Positions 36,074-45,307 of a DNA stretch of 64,000 nt are shown here, one piece after another. The stretch's first letter is position 1, and every line of letters begins with the position of its first letter. The stretch comes from Lutibacter sp. (GTDB lineage: Bacteria > Bacteroidota > Bacteroidia > Flavobacteriales > Flavobacteriaceae), in the NCBI RefSeq assembly GCF_030692605.1, contig NZ_JAUYUD010000049.1, positions 62,001-126,000 on the forward strand, written 5' to 3'. Both the position numbers and the translations under genes were made by a program. Under the pieces are notes generated by a model. It was given only the letters and a program-made list of their open reading frames with translations, made no database searches and was not told the origin of the DNA.

Positions 36074-38305
36074 ATGGTATTGAATCAATTCAGAATTAAG
36101 TGCAGAATAGGAATAAGAAAAATGGGGTTAATAGTAATTCTACTTTTCTTGTATAATTGTGTTTTGGCACAAAATATATCAAAAAATATTACAGCAAAAT
36201 ATATTAATTCAACAATTGAAATAGATGGATTATTTGAAGATATTTGGAAAACCGCTGATACAGGCGAAAACTTTGCTCAATATTTCCCTAATGATACTAT
36301 AAAAGCTGCACATGATACAAGTTTTAAAATCTTGTATAACGAAACAACTCTTTATGTGGGAATTAAAGCAATGGCTCCAAATAAGGATTATGTGGTTTCT
36401 TCTTTAAAGAGAGATTTTAATGCGCTTACAAACGACAATGTCTCTTTGCTTTTTGACACGTTTAACGATGGTACCAATGCTTTCTTTTTTGGAGTCACAC
36501 CTTATGGCGTGCAAAGGGAAGGATTAGTTTCTGAAGGAGGTTCTAATTTTAACAATAACTGGGATGTTAAATGGCAGGCAGAAAGTATTCAATACGATGA
36601 TTTTTATATTGTTGAAATTGCCATTCCTTTAACTTCACTAAAATTTAAGGAAGGCGCTACTAAATGGCGCATGAGATGTTATCGTTGGAATATTCAAACC
36701 AATGAACAATCCACTTGGGTGAAAGTTCCTCAACAGCAACTATTATCCAGCCTCGCCTTTATGGGAGAATTGGTCTTTGAAAAGCCACTTGTCAAATCAA
36801 GAACACCTATTGCTGTAATTCCTTATATCAATGCACTTTCAAAAAAGGATTTTGTTACTGATAACTCCGATAATGATTTAAAATTTGGTGGAGATGTTAA
36901 AGTAGCTATTGGAAATGGTATGACCCTCGACCTCACAGTCAATCCAGATTTCAGTAATGTTGAAGTTGATGATATTTTTACAAACCTCACTCGTTTTGAA
37001 CTGCGATTACCAGAAAAACGTCAGTTCTTCATAGATAATAGTGATTTATTCGATTCTTTTGGAAACTTATTTAGTGAAGCACGTCCTTTTTTTTCCCGAA
37101 GAATTGGATTAGCTAGAGATAAGACTGGTAATTTAATACAAAACGATATTATTGGAGGTGCGAGATTAAGCGGTAAACTCAATCAAAATTGGCGATTAGG
37201 ATTTTTAAATATTCAAACAGCAGCAGATGAAGCCAATGAAATTCCATCTAATAACAATATGATGTTTGCTTTGCATAGGAAAGTTGCTAGTCGTTCTAAC
37301 ATTGGTGCATTTATTGTAAACAGACAAACCGTTGGTGATTATGATTTTGTTGATGACAATGAAAAATATAATCGAGTGATTGGTATAGACTATAATTTAG
37401 CTTCATCAGATAATGTATGGACAGGTAGGTTTTATACTCATAAATCACTGCAACCAGATGATACAAAAGGTAACTTTTCGGCACAAGCCGTTGGACAATA
37501 TAATAAAAATAAGTGGTTGTTAATATCAGATTGGGTGTATGTAGATAATGATTTTGAAGCCGATTTAGGCTTTGTGCCTCGAAGCGATATTTTTAAGGTA
37601 GGCAATTCTATTCAGCGATTTTTCTTTCCTAAAAACAGAAATTTTATTAACAGATATAGTGCGCAATTACTGTTAATTAATTATTGGCGACCTACATTAA
37701 AGCATAAGCTAACAGATCATTTATTTCGTGCGAGCTGGGTGATAGACTTTAAAAACCAAGCCAACTTAACTACGCACTTAAGCAATCAAAACATATATCT
37801 TACAAATAATTTTGACCCGACTCAAACAGAAGGAGGTATTCCACTTTCAGGTGATGAGGGTTATACTTTTAATCAAATCAATACTGTCTATACATCAAAT
37901 AATACAGGTTTGTTCACCTATTCTTTTGGTACAACATTAGGCGAATTTTTTAATGGTAATATATATTCAGTTGGAGGTACATTGGCTTATAGAGTTCAAC
38001 CTTGGGCACAATTTAGTCTCAATGTTAATTATGATGGTATTCGATTGCCTGCACCACACCCAAGCACAGATTTATGGTTAGTAACACCAAGAATTGATAT
38101 TACATTCAATAAAAAATTATTTTGGACAACAATTGTACAATATAGTAACCAAAGGGATAACCTTGGAATTAATTCAAGATTACAATGGCGTTTTGCGCCT
38201 TTATCTGATTTATTTTTGGTTTATAATGACAATTATTTTACGGAAACTTTTGAACCAAGATTTAGGTCAATTAACTTAAAACTCACATATTGGTTAAATT
38301 TATAA
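36074..38305 (+). CDS. DUF5916 outer-membrane protein with CBM9-like N-terminal domain
   Basis: The 743-residue protein has a signal peptide (about residues 17-33, GLIVILLFLYNCVLAQ), a CBM9-like beta domain at about 40-240 (STIEIDGLFEDIWKTAD, LKRDFNALTNDNVSLLFDTFNDG, VEIAIPLTSLKF), and a long outer-membrane beta barrel ending in an aromatic-rich C-terminus (LKLTYWLNL). The DFSNVEVDD and LPEKRQFFIDNSDLF blocks are diagnostic of the DUF5916 family in Bacteroidota. Ligand and role are unknown. The divergent AraC regulator may control it. A later ATG at 36122 gives a shorter signal peptide and is a valid alternative start. Confidence 0.85.
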   Translation: MVLNQFRIKCRIGIRKMGLIVILLFLYNCVLAQNISKNITAKYINSTIEIDGLFEDIWKTADTGENFAQYFPNDTIKAAHDTSFKILYNETTLYVGIKAMAPNKDYVVSSLKRDFNALTNDNVSLLFDTFNDGTNAFFFGVTPYGVQREGLVSEGGSNFNNNWDVKWQAESIQYDDFYIVEIAIPLTSLKFKEGATKWRMRCYRWNIQTNEQSTWVKVPQQQLLSSLAFMGELVFEKPLVKSRTPIAVIPYINALSKKDFVTDNSDNDLKFGGDVKVAIGNGMTLDLTVNPDFSNVEVDDIFTNLTRFELRLPEKRQFFIDNSDLFDSFGNLFSEARPFFSRRIGLARDKTGNLIQNDIIGGARLSGKLNQNWRLGFLNIQTAADEANEIPSNNNMMFALHRKVASRSNIGAFIVNRQTVGDYDFVDDNEKYNRVIGIDYNLASSDNVWTGRFYTHKSLQPDDTKGNFSAQAVGQYNKNKWLLISDWVYVDNDFEADLGFVPRSDIFKVGNSIQRFFFPKNRNFINRYSAQLLLINYWRPTLKHKLTDHLFRASWVIDFKNQANLTTHLSNQNIYLTNNFDPTQTEGGIPLSGDEGYTFNQINTVYTSNNTGLFTYSFGTTLGEFFNGNIYSVGGTLAYRVQPWAQFSLNVNYDGIRLPAPHPSTDLWLVTPRIDITFNKKLFWTTIVQYSNQRDNLGINSRLQWRFAPLSDLFLVYNDNYFTETFEPRFRSINLKLTYWLNL

Positions 38306-38321
38306 ATTAAAAACAGAGAAA

Positions 38322-38411
38322 ATGAAAACAGCAATAAGTCTAATATTATTCTGTTCATTTATAACAATGAACGTTTTAAAAGCTCAAGAATTAATCTTAT
38401 TACTTAGTTAA
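38322..38411 (+). pseudogene. Signal-peptide stub, truncated exported protein
   Basis: ATG at 38322 opens 29 codons that form only a signal peptide (MKTAISLILFCSFITMNVLKAQ) and seven more residues before TAA at 38409. It follows the DUF5916 gene by 16 bases in the same direction and ends over the stop of the convergent aminotransferase. It looks like a gene whose body was deleted at the edge of the aminotransferase gene. Confidence 0.5.
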
Positions 38412-39607
38412 GAATTTAATTGAATTTCTGGAAGTATTTCATTTAAAGATTCAATAATAATATTACAACCTTCTAAAATTTCATCTTTTGTTATGGTTAG
38501 TGGTGGAGAAATTCTTACCGCTTTTTCTTCGAATAACAACCAATATAATAGTAGGCCTTTTTCCAAACATCTTAGAATAATATTGGATGCCAATTCACCT
38601 GAATCTACTATTATAGCAAGCATTAAACCTTTGCCTCGAATTTCTTTAATTAAAGAATGCTGTAATGAATCTCTAATTAGTTTTTCTTTTAATGGGATGG
38701 TTGCCATTAAATTTAAGTTAAGTAAGGTCTGAATTGTAGCTACTCCTGCTGCAGCAATTACTGGGTGACCACCAAAAGTTGTGATATGGCCCAATTTTGG
38801 ATTTTCTTTTAAGCAACTCATAATTTCTGTAGAAGAAATAAATGCTCCAATTGGCATTCCACCCCCTAATCCTTTTCCAGAAACAACAATATCTGGTACA
38901 ACATTGTAATTTTCAAATCCAAAAAAAGTACCAGTTCTTCCAACTCCAGTTTGTATTTCGTCTAAAATTAATAACGCACCAACTTCATCGCAACGATTTT
39001 TAACTTTTTTAAGATAGTTATTTTGAGGTTCAATAAAACCTGCACCACCTTGAATAGTTTCTAAAATAACCCCAGCAGTTTCAGTAGTTATATATACTAA
39101 ATCATCGGTATTGTTAAACTCAATAAATTTAATTCCAGGAATTAATGGTCTAAATGCACTATTTTGTTTTTCTGCTCCACAAACACTCATTGAACCTTGT
39201 GTATTGCCATGATAAGCATTTTTTGCAGCTATAATATTGGGTTTTCCAGTAAATCGTTTTGCAAGTTTTAATGCACCTTCAGTAGCTTCAGTACCAGAAT
39301 TTGTAAGGTATGTACAGTTTAATTTATCGGGATAAAATTGAGCCAATAATTTGGTTAATTTCAATTGAGGTTCTTGGATAAATTCACCATAAACCATTAC
39401 ATGGGTATACCTATCAATTTGATTTTTAATAGCATTATTTACAGCTATGTTGTTATGACCTAAGGTGTTGGCAGAAACTCCGGCAACAAAATCTAAATAT
39501 TTTTTTCCTTTTATATCAAATATATAACATCCATTTGCGTGTGAAATTTCAATTGCTAAAGGATGTGGTGATGTTTGAGCTTGGTATTTTAAAAAATCTA
39601 TTTTCAA
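38408..39607 (-). CDS. Class III aminotransferase (ornithine/acetylornithine type)
   Basis: The 399-residue PLP enzyme has YLDFVAGVSANTLGHNN near the N-terminus, NSGTEATEGALKLAKRFTGK (about residues 103-122), the Asp-Glu pair LILDEIQTGVGRTG (about 214-227) and the PLP lysine in VVSGKGLGGGMPIGAF (about 243). It transfers an amino group from an omega-amino acid; ornithine and acetylornithine are the most likely substrates by family, but no arginine genes flank it. The stop overlaps the end of a stub ORF, and the start overlaps the OstA-like gene by four bases, so the two are co-translated. Confidence 0.85.
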   Translation of the reverse strand: MKIDFLKYQAQTSPHPLAIEISHANGCYIFDIKGKKYLDFVAGVSANTLGHNNIAVNNAIKNQIDRYTHVMVYGEFIQEPQLKLTKLLAQFYPDKLNCTYLTNSGTEATEGALKLAKRFTGKPNIIAAKNAYHGNTQGSMSVCGAEKQNSAFRPLIPGIKFIEFNNTDDLVYITTETAGVILETIQGGAGFIEPQNNYLKKVKNRCDEVGALLILDEIQTGVGRTGTFFGFENYNVVPDIVVSGKGLGGGMPIGAFISSTEIMSCLKENPKLGHITTFGGHPVIAAAGVATIQTLLNLNLMATIPLKEKLIRDSLQHSLIKEIRGKGLMLAIIVDSGELASNIILRCLEKGLLLYWLLFEEKAVRISPPLTITKDEILEGCNIIIESLNEILPEIQLNS

Positions 39608-41160
39608 TTTTTAATGTTAACAGGTGTTTTTTCTTTTGGATCAATTACAACTTTATCATGGATAAAAATAGCATCTTTATTTATAGGGCGTTCACTTTCT
39701 CTCCAAATAAAACCTTTCAGGAGTTTGTCATTTTCTTTTATTTTAGACGGAGGATAGGTTTTTCCTTCAGGTTTTTTATTATAATCAATGGTACTAATTT
39801 CATTATTTTCGAAGCGAATAAAAATGTTATTACTGCTTCTCATTTGAGAAATTCCAATTAGATTTTGAACTTCATCTCGGATATAAAAGAGCACCTCACT
39901 GTTGGATACTACATGTAAAGAAATAAGCTTATTATCCTCGAATTTTCCAAACATATTTTTACCCTTTAACTGACTAAAACCAGCGGAATCTTTTTGAATC
40001 ATGAAAGCATTATTCAATATTTTTAAAGAATCGAGTGTTTCTTTTTGAGTATTAGAAATTAAATGAATAACATCTCCAGTAATCTGATTTCCTTGTGCCC
40101 ACATAATAGGATCTTTAATGAACTTAGTCAACCCAATTTTTTCAAATGAAACTAATGAATCGCATTTTCCTTGTAAATCTGATTTAAAATATTTTACATT
40201 TTTGAATGCTTTAAATGTTCGGTCTTCAACTTTTCCTGTAATCAGTAATTTATCGCCATGAATGTATATTGAATCATTTTCAACTTGAGAAATAGCAACG
40301 GCTCTATTTATTATAAAAATAGAATCCTTTAATTTGTAATATTCGGCATAGCCCCCTTTTATAGTGGTTTTATTAACAGTATCAATTACTTTGATATTGC
40401 CTGTTGCAGTGGCAAAATCCTTATTTCTGTTGTAAAACAAACTATCACCAGAAATAGTTCTGTCATCATAATAAATTTTTGAATTTTTTAGAAAATGAGA
40501 AATGTTGGTTTTTGTATTATGCTTTCCTTTTTCTGTATAGATAGAATTTTTAGCGTTTGTAATAGTTGAAGGTCCAAATAATTCTGCAATTCCTGTATTG
40601 GTATAATAATCTAAATGATTGGAAATTAATTTACTTGATTTATTGGAAACGTCAACATTTGTAAAAGCTTGAAATTTATCTTCTCTTAAATAATAATTTC
40701 CAATTTTACTTTTTAGAACATTCGTGGTATCTTTAATAGTTCCTCCACTTTTATAAAATAAATGTTGATTTTCTCTGTCAAAACGAAGAGTATCGGTTTT
40801 TAATTCCATTATCTCGTCTTTTAACACTACATTTCCCCAAGAAGTAGCAATTTTAGTAAATCCATTATAATCTGAATATTTACTATATTGAATTACTGTA
40901 TCTCCTTGATTTAAAATAACATTTCCTAAAGCCTTTACTAATTTCAACTCTTGATAAATATATGCCTTATCACAGCGTAAAGTTGCACCATCATGTTCTA
41001 CAAAAACATTACCGATGGAAATAGTAGCTCCTGGAAATTTAGGATCAACATATGTATTATCGGCTTGAAGAATATTAATTTTTTTTGTTTGAGCTATCCC
41101 GTTGAAACAAGTTAACACAATTGTAATGAATAATATTTTTTTAAAAGTTTGTTGCATCAT
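39604..41160 (-). CDS. OstA-like (LptA/LptD N-domain type) protein
   Basis: The 518-residue exported protein (signal peptide TFKKILFITIVLTCFNGIAQ) is built from repeated beta strands with the OstA pattern: GNVFVEHDGATLRCDKAYIY (about residues 50-70), LKADTLRFDRENQHLFYKSGG type segments and GNIKVIDTVNKTTIKGGYAEYY. OstA-like domains form the periplasmic bridge for LPS transport. Bacteroidota carry this separate long protein beside LptD-like genes. A periplasmic role in outer-membrane biogenesis is inferred from family. It is coupled to the aminotransferase gene and lies 50 bases downstream of purA. Confidence 0.82.
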   Translation of the reverse strand: MMQQTFKKILFITIVLTCFNGIAQTKKINILQADNTYVDPKFPGATISIGNVFVEHDGATLRCDKAYIYQELKLVKALGNVILNQGDTVIQYSKYSDYNGFTKIATSWGNVVLKDEIMELKTDTLRFDRENQHLFYKSGGTIKDTTNVLKSKIGNYYLREDKFQAFTNVDVSNKSSKLISNHLDYYTNTGIAELFGPSTITNAKNSIYTEKGKHNTKTNISHFLKNSKIYYDDRTISGDSLFYNRNKDFATATGNIKVIDTVNKTTIKGGYAEYYKLKDSIFIINRAVAISQVENDSIYIHGDKLLITGKVEDRTFKAFKNVKYFKSDLQGKCDSLVSFEKIGLTKFIKDPIMWAQGNQITGDVIHLISNTQKETLDSLKILNNAFMIQKDSAGFSQLKGKNMFGKFEDNKLISLHVVSNSEVLFYIRDEVQNLIGISQMRSSNNIFIRFENNEISTIDYNKKPEGKTYPPSKIKENDKLLKGFIWRESERPINKDAIFIHDKVVIDPKEKTPVNIKN

Positions 41161-41210
41161 TAAATAACCATGGTAATCTGGTTTAAATAAAAAGAATTTA
41201 TTACTTTGAA

Positions 41211-42482
41211 TTATACTAAAATGGTTTGTTTTCTATCTGGACCAACGGAAATTATTTTTACTGGAACTTCAACATAATTTTCAATGAACTTTACATATTC
41301 TAAAAGTTCAATTGGTAATTTTTTCACATCTGTCATAGTTGTTAAATCGCTCGCCCATCCTTTAAATTCAGTATAATTTGGTTGAACATTGTGCTCTTCA
41401 ATATTAAAAGGAAAGTGCGTAATTTCTTTACCTTTATAGTTGTACGATGTACATGCTTTTAGTGTTTTAAATCCTGAAAGAACATCACCTTTCATCATCA
41501 TTAATTGTGTTACTCCATTAACCTGAACAGCATATTTTAAGGCAACTAGATCTAGCCATCCACAACGTCTAGGTCTTCCTGTTGTTGCACCAAATTCGTG
41601 ACCAACTCTTGACATAGTTTCCCCATTTTCATCAAAAAGTTCAGTAGGGAAGGGGCCAGAACCAACTCTAGTAGTATATGCCTTAAAAATACCAAATACC
41701 TCACCAATTTTATTTGGTGCAATTCCTAATCCAGTACAAGCACCTGCTGCAGTTGTATTTGAAGAAGTTACAAATGGATATGTTCCAAAATCTATGTCTA
41801 ACAACGAGCCTTGAGCACCTTCTGCTAAAATGGTTTTATTATTTTTTATAGCCGTATTTAAATATTCTTCACTATCAATAAATGTGAGTGATTTTAATAC
41901 ATCAACCGCTGCACAAAATTCTAGTTCCAATTCTTTTAAATTAAACTGAATATCAACTTCAAAGAAAGCGAGCATTTTTAAATGTTTTTCAGTCAATGCT
42001 TGATATTTTTCTTTCCAATCGCTCATTTCTAAATCACCAACCCTCATTCCATTTCTACCTGTTTTGTCCATGTAGGTTGGTCCAATTCCTTTTAATGTTG
42101 AACCAATTTTTGCTTTTCCTTTTGCAGTTTCACTGGCAGCATCAAGCAATCTATGAGTAGGTAATATAAGATGTGCCTTTCTGGAAATTAATAATTTAGA
42201 TTTAAAATCTAGGTTATATTCTTTTAAGTTTTCCAATTCTTTTCTGAAGATAACTGGATCAATTACAACCCCATTTCCAACAATATTTATGGCATTTTCA
42301 TGAAAAATTCCAGAAGGAATGGTATGTAAAACATGTTTTCTCCCATCAAAAATTAGAGTATGTCCAGCATTAGGTCCTCCTTGAAATCGAGCAATTATAT
42401 CGTAATTTGCAGTTAACACATCAACTATTTTCCCTTTACCTTCATCTCCCCATTGTAATCCAAGTAATAAATTTACAGCCAT
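41211..42482 (-). CDS. purA: Adenylosuccinate synthase
   Basis: PurA makes adenylosuccinate from IMP, GTP and aspartate on the way to AMP. The 423-residue protein has the GTP-binding start LLLGLQWGDEGKGKIVD (residues 5-21), the IMP-contact segment GGPNAGHT, the ATP/GTP region LEGAQGSLLDIDFGTYPFVTS-like (AEGAQG..GTYPFVTSSN), GATTGRPRRCGWLD (about 294-307) and a normal length. It sits between a Fur-type regulator (16 bases) and the OstA-like gene, all on the minus strand. Confidence 0.97.
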   Translation of the reverse strand: MAVNLLLGLQWGDEGKGKIVDVLTANYDIIARFQGGPNAGHTLIFDGRKHVLHTIPSGIFHENAINIVGNGVVIDPVIFRKELENLKEYNLDFKSKLLISRKAHLILPTHRLLDAASETAKGKAKIGSTLKGIGPTYMDKTGRNGMRVGDLEMSDWKEKYQALTEKHLKMLAFFEVDIQFNLKELELEFCAAVDVLKSLTFIDSEEYLNTAIKNNKTILAEGAQGSLLDIDFGTYPFVTSSNTTAAGACTGLGIAPNKIGEVFGIFKAYTTRVGSGPFPTELFDENGETMSRVGHEFGATTGRPRRCGWLDLVALKYAVQVNGVTQLMMMKGDVLSGFKTLKACTSYNYKGKEITHFPFNIEEHNVQPNYTEFKGWASDLTTMTDVKKLPIELLEYVKFIENYVEVPVKIISVGPDRKQTILV

Positions 42483-42498
42483 TTGTTTTGAACTATAT

Positions 42499-42942
42499 TT
42501 AATTATTTTTTATTTTTTTTGTTCCATAAAAATACAGTGAATGATGCTGAATTTCTATTTGAAACGTATCTTCAATTGTTTTTTTAATAATTTGAATTCT
42601 AGGATCGCAAAACTCAATTACTTCTCCTGTATCGGTCAAAATAATATGATCGTGCTGTTTGTCAAAAAACGATTTTTCGTAATGTGCTTGATTTTGACCA
42701 AATTGGTGTTTTCTTACTAAACCAGATTCTAAAAGTAATTCAATAGTATTGTATAAAGTAGCTCTAGATACACGATAATTCTTGTTTTTCATTTGAATGT
42801 ATAAAGATTCAATGTCAAAATGAACTTCCATATCATAGATTTCCTGTAAGATTGCAAATCGCTCCGGCGTTTTTCTATGATTGTTTGATTCTAGGAAATT
42901 AACAAAAACTGTTTTTACAATTTTTTGATTTTCATTACTCAT
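42499..42942 (-). CDS. Fur family transcriptional regulator
   Basis: The 147-residue protein has the Fur winged-helix domain ([24 protein letters not shown], about residues 22-45; [15 protein letters not shown], about 55-69) and the dimerisation domain with the metal-binding segment [17 protein letters not shown] (about 93-109). The second half lacks the CxxC pairs that hold structural zinc in many Fur proteins; one cysteine remains (FCDPRI). Which metal or peroxide signal it senses (Fe, Zn or oxidative stress) cannot be told. It is followed by purA after 16 bases. Confidence 0.83.
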   Translation of the reverse strand: MSNENQKIVKTVFVNFLESNNHRKTPERFAILQEIYDMEVHFDIESLYIQMKNKNYRVSRATLYNTIELLLESGLVRKHQFGQNQAHYEKSFFDKQHDHIILTDTGEVIEFCDPRIQIIKKTIEDTFQIEIQHHSLYFYGTKKIKNN

Positions 42943-42973
42943 ATCAATACCTATTTGAGTGTAAAACTAATTC

Positions 42974-42982
42974 ACAAAGTTA
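42974..42982 (-). promoter_or_regulatory. Bacteroidota -7 box upstream of the Fur-family gene
   Basis: On the minus strand this is TAACTTTGT, matching TAnnTTTG. It ends 31 bases before the ATG at 42942, a normal leader length. The -33 element is unclear. Confidence 0.45.
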
Positions 42983-43043
42983 ATTCTAATTTTTTAATAT
43001 GAACCCTAAGTTTATTATACTTATCAACTTTAAATGTGGATAA

Positions 43044-45263
43044 TTAATGCTTATAAATTCGCTCTACAGTTTCAATTCCTTCAATTTTTTTAATGCTTTC
43101 ACTTAATTTTTGAAGTTGCGATTTATTTTTAACGCTCACCATTATTTTTCCCTCAAAAATGCCATCTTGCCCTGAAATATTTAAGCTTAAAATATTTACA
43201 CCCATATTTTTTGAAATTATTTGGGTAATTTCATTAACCATACCAACATGGTCTGAACCATATAATTTCAAAATTGCATTAAATTCCTGTTTTGTAGAGT
43301 CTATCCATTTAGCAGTCATAATTCTATAAGCATAATTAGCTTGCAGACTAATAGCATTCGGACAATCTTTTTTATGAATCTTTATTCCCTCATTTATAGT
43401 CACAAAACCAAAAACTTTATCGCCAGGAATAGGATTACAACATGGCGACATTTTATAGTCTAATTGCTCTTCATCCTTTCCAAAAACGAGTGAATCATAA
43501 TTATCATGTACTTCATCTTTGTCTACATTGCTTTGTGATGTGTTGCTTCTTTTTATCCTACTTTTAAAAAAGTTCATAAAAGCGTTAGACCTAGATGATA
43601 CATAACTTTTTAACTGAGCATTTTCAATTGAGCCTACCCCAAACCTATAAAATAAGTCTAAACTAGTTTTAAGTTTAAAAAACACTACTAATTCATTTAC
43701 AACCTTTTCATCTAAATTAATTTTTAAATGCCGTAATTTCCTAATAAGAATTTCTTTTCCCTCTTCTGCAATTCTTTTTTGATCTTCTTTCAGAACGTTT
43801 TTTATTCTAGTTCTTGCTCTAGCAGTAACTACGAAATCTAACCAACCAATATTTGGCTTTTGGCTTTTGGAAGTAATAATTTCTACTTGGTCACCACTAA
43901 ATAATTCTTGGCTAATTGGTTTTAATTTTCCATTAATTTTAGCTCCTCTGCAATTCATTCCAACTTCTGTGTGAATAGCAAACGCAAAATCTAAGGCTGT
44001 AGCATTTTTGGGTAGGGCTTTTAGGTCACCGTTTGGAGTGAAAACATAAATTTCTTTAGCATATAAATTTAATTTAAAGTTTTCTACAAAGTCAACAGCA
44101 CTACTATCGGAGGCTTCTAAGGTCTCTTTTATTTTGTTCAACCAATCGTCTAAACCATTTTCTTTCTCAAGGTGATTTTTATATTTGTAGTGTGCGGCAT
44201 ATCCTTTCTCGGCGATTTCGTTCATTCGTTCAGATCGTATTTGCACTTCTACCCATTTTCCTAAAGGTCCCATTACTGTAATATGTAGAGATTCATATCC
44301 AGTAGATTTCGGTTGGCTTATCCAATCTCTTAGCCTAATTGGGTTAGGAATAAAATGATCTGTTACAATAGAGTATATTTTCCAAGCATCAAATTTTTCA
44401 TTCTTTAAATCGGAATTGTAGATTATTCTTATGGCGAATTTATCGTAGATTTCTTCATAAGAAACCCCTTGGGATAACATTTTTTTTCTAATAGAATAAA
44501 TAGATTTTCTTCTTCCTTTAATAATATATTCAAACCCTTCTCGGTCTAAAGATTCTTTAATAGTATTGGAAAACGCCTCAATATATTTATTTTGTTCCTC
44601 TTTACTTTGGGTAATTTGATCAAAAATTTCTTTATAAGTCTCTGGTTCTGTATATTTTAAGCCTAAATTTTCTAATTCAGTTTTTATGTTATATAAGCCC
44701 AATCTATGTGCTAATGGTGCATAAATATATAATGTTTCAGAGGCAATTTTAAGTTGCTTATCCAATGGCATGGCGTCCATTGTTTGCATATTATGCAGCC
44801 TGTCTGCAATTTTAATTAGAATAACGCGCACATCATCATTTAATGTGAGTAGCATTTTTCTAAAATTTTCCGCTTGAACCGAAGCGGTTGGTTCTTTTTT
44901 TAAATGAGAAATTTTAGTTAAGCCGTTTACAATGGTCATTACATTTTTTCCAAACATTTTTTCAATGTCATCTAACGTATAGTCCGAATCTTCAACAACA
45001 TCATGCAATAAGGCTGCAGTAATAGATGTGGCATCTAACCCTATTTCGTAAGCAACAATTTTTGCCACCGCAATTGGGTGGTAAATATAAGGTTCGCCAG
45101 TTTTCCTGCGTTGTTTTTGGTGAGCTTCAACGGCAAGTTCAAAAGCTTTACGAATTTCTTTTTTGTTTTCAGTTGTAAATGTTTGATAGGCACCTTTAAG
45201 CAAGGCCTTGTATTGCCTTGCAATTTCTTTACTTTCTTCTTCTATTGTTAAATTATATGCCAT
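43044..45263 (-). CDS. Bifunctional (p)ppGpp synthetase/hydrolase, RelA/SpoT
   Basis: The 739-residue protein is the single long RelA/SpoT homologue. An HD hydrolase domain (residues 42-195; H87-D88 in LLHDVVED), a synthetase domain (about 240-350; KSIYSIRKKM, DWISQPKSTGYESLHITV), a TGS domain (about 400-465; IYVFTPNGDLKALPKNATALD) and a C-terminal ACT domain (about 655-739) are seen in order. Because the HD residues are intact it should both make and degrade (p)ppGpp. It is alone in its strand region, upstream of the Fur-family gene by about 100 bases. Confidence 0.94.
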   Translation of the reverse strand: MAYNLTIEEESKEIARQYKALLKGAYQTFTTENKKEIRKAFELAVEAHQKQRRKTGEPYIYHPIAVAKIVAYEIGLDATSITAALLHDVVEDSDYTLDDIEKMFGKNVMTIVNGLTKISHLKKEPTASVQAENFRKMLLTLNDDVRVILIKIADRLHNMQTMDAMPLDKQLKIASETLYIYAPLAHRLGLYNIKTELENLGLKYTEPETYKEIFDQITQSKEEQNKYIEAFSNTIKESLDREGFEYIIKGRRKSIYSIRKKMLSQGVSYEEIYDKFAIRIIYNSDLKNEKFDAWKIYSIVTDHFIPNPIRLRDWISQPKSTGYESLHITVMGPLGKWVEVQIRSERMNEIAEKGYAAHYKYKNHLEKENGLDDWLNKIKETLEASDSSAVDFVENFKLNLYAKEIYVFTPNGDLKALPKNATALDFAFAIHTEVGMNCRGAKINGKLKPISQELFSGDQVEIITSKSQKPNIGWLDFVVTARARTRIKNVLKEDQKRIAEEGKEILIRKLRHLKINLDEKVVNELVVFFKLKTSLDLFYRFGVGSIENAQLKSYVSSRSNAFMNFFKSRIKRSNTSQSNVDKDEVHDNYDSLVFGKDEEQLDYKMSPCCNPIPGDKVFGFVTINEGIKIHKKDCPNAISLQANYAYRIMTAKWIDSTKQEFNAILKLYGSDHVGMVNEITQIISKNMGVNILSLNISGQDGIFEGKIMVSVKNKSQLQKLSESIKKIEGIETVERIYKH

Positions 45264-45307
45264 GTCCTAAAAATAATATTTTAATTGAATTTAGCACTAT
45301 TTGTAAC

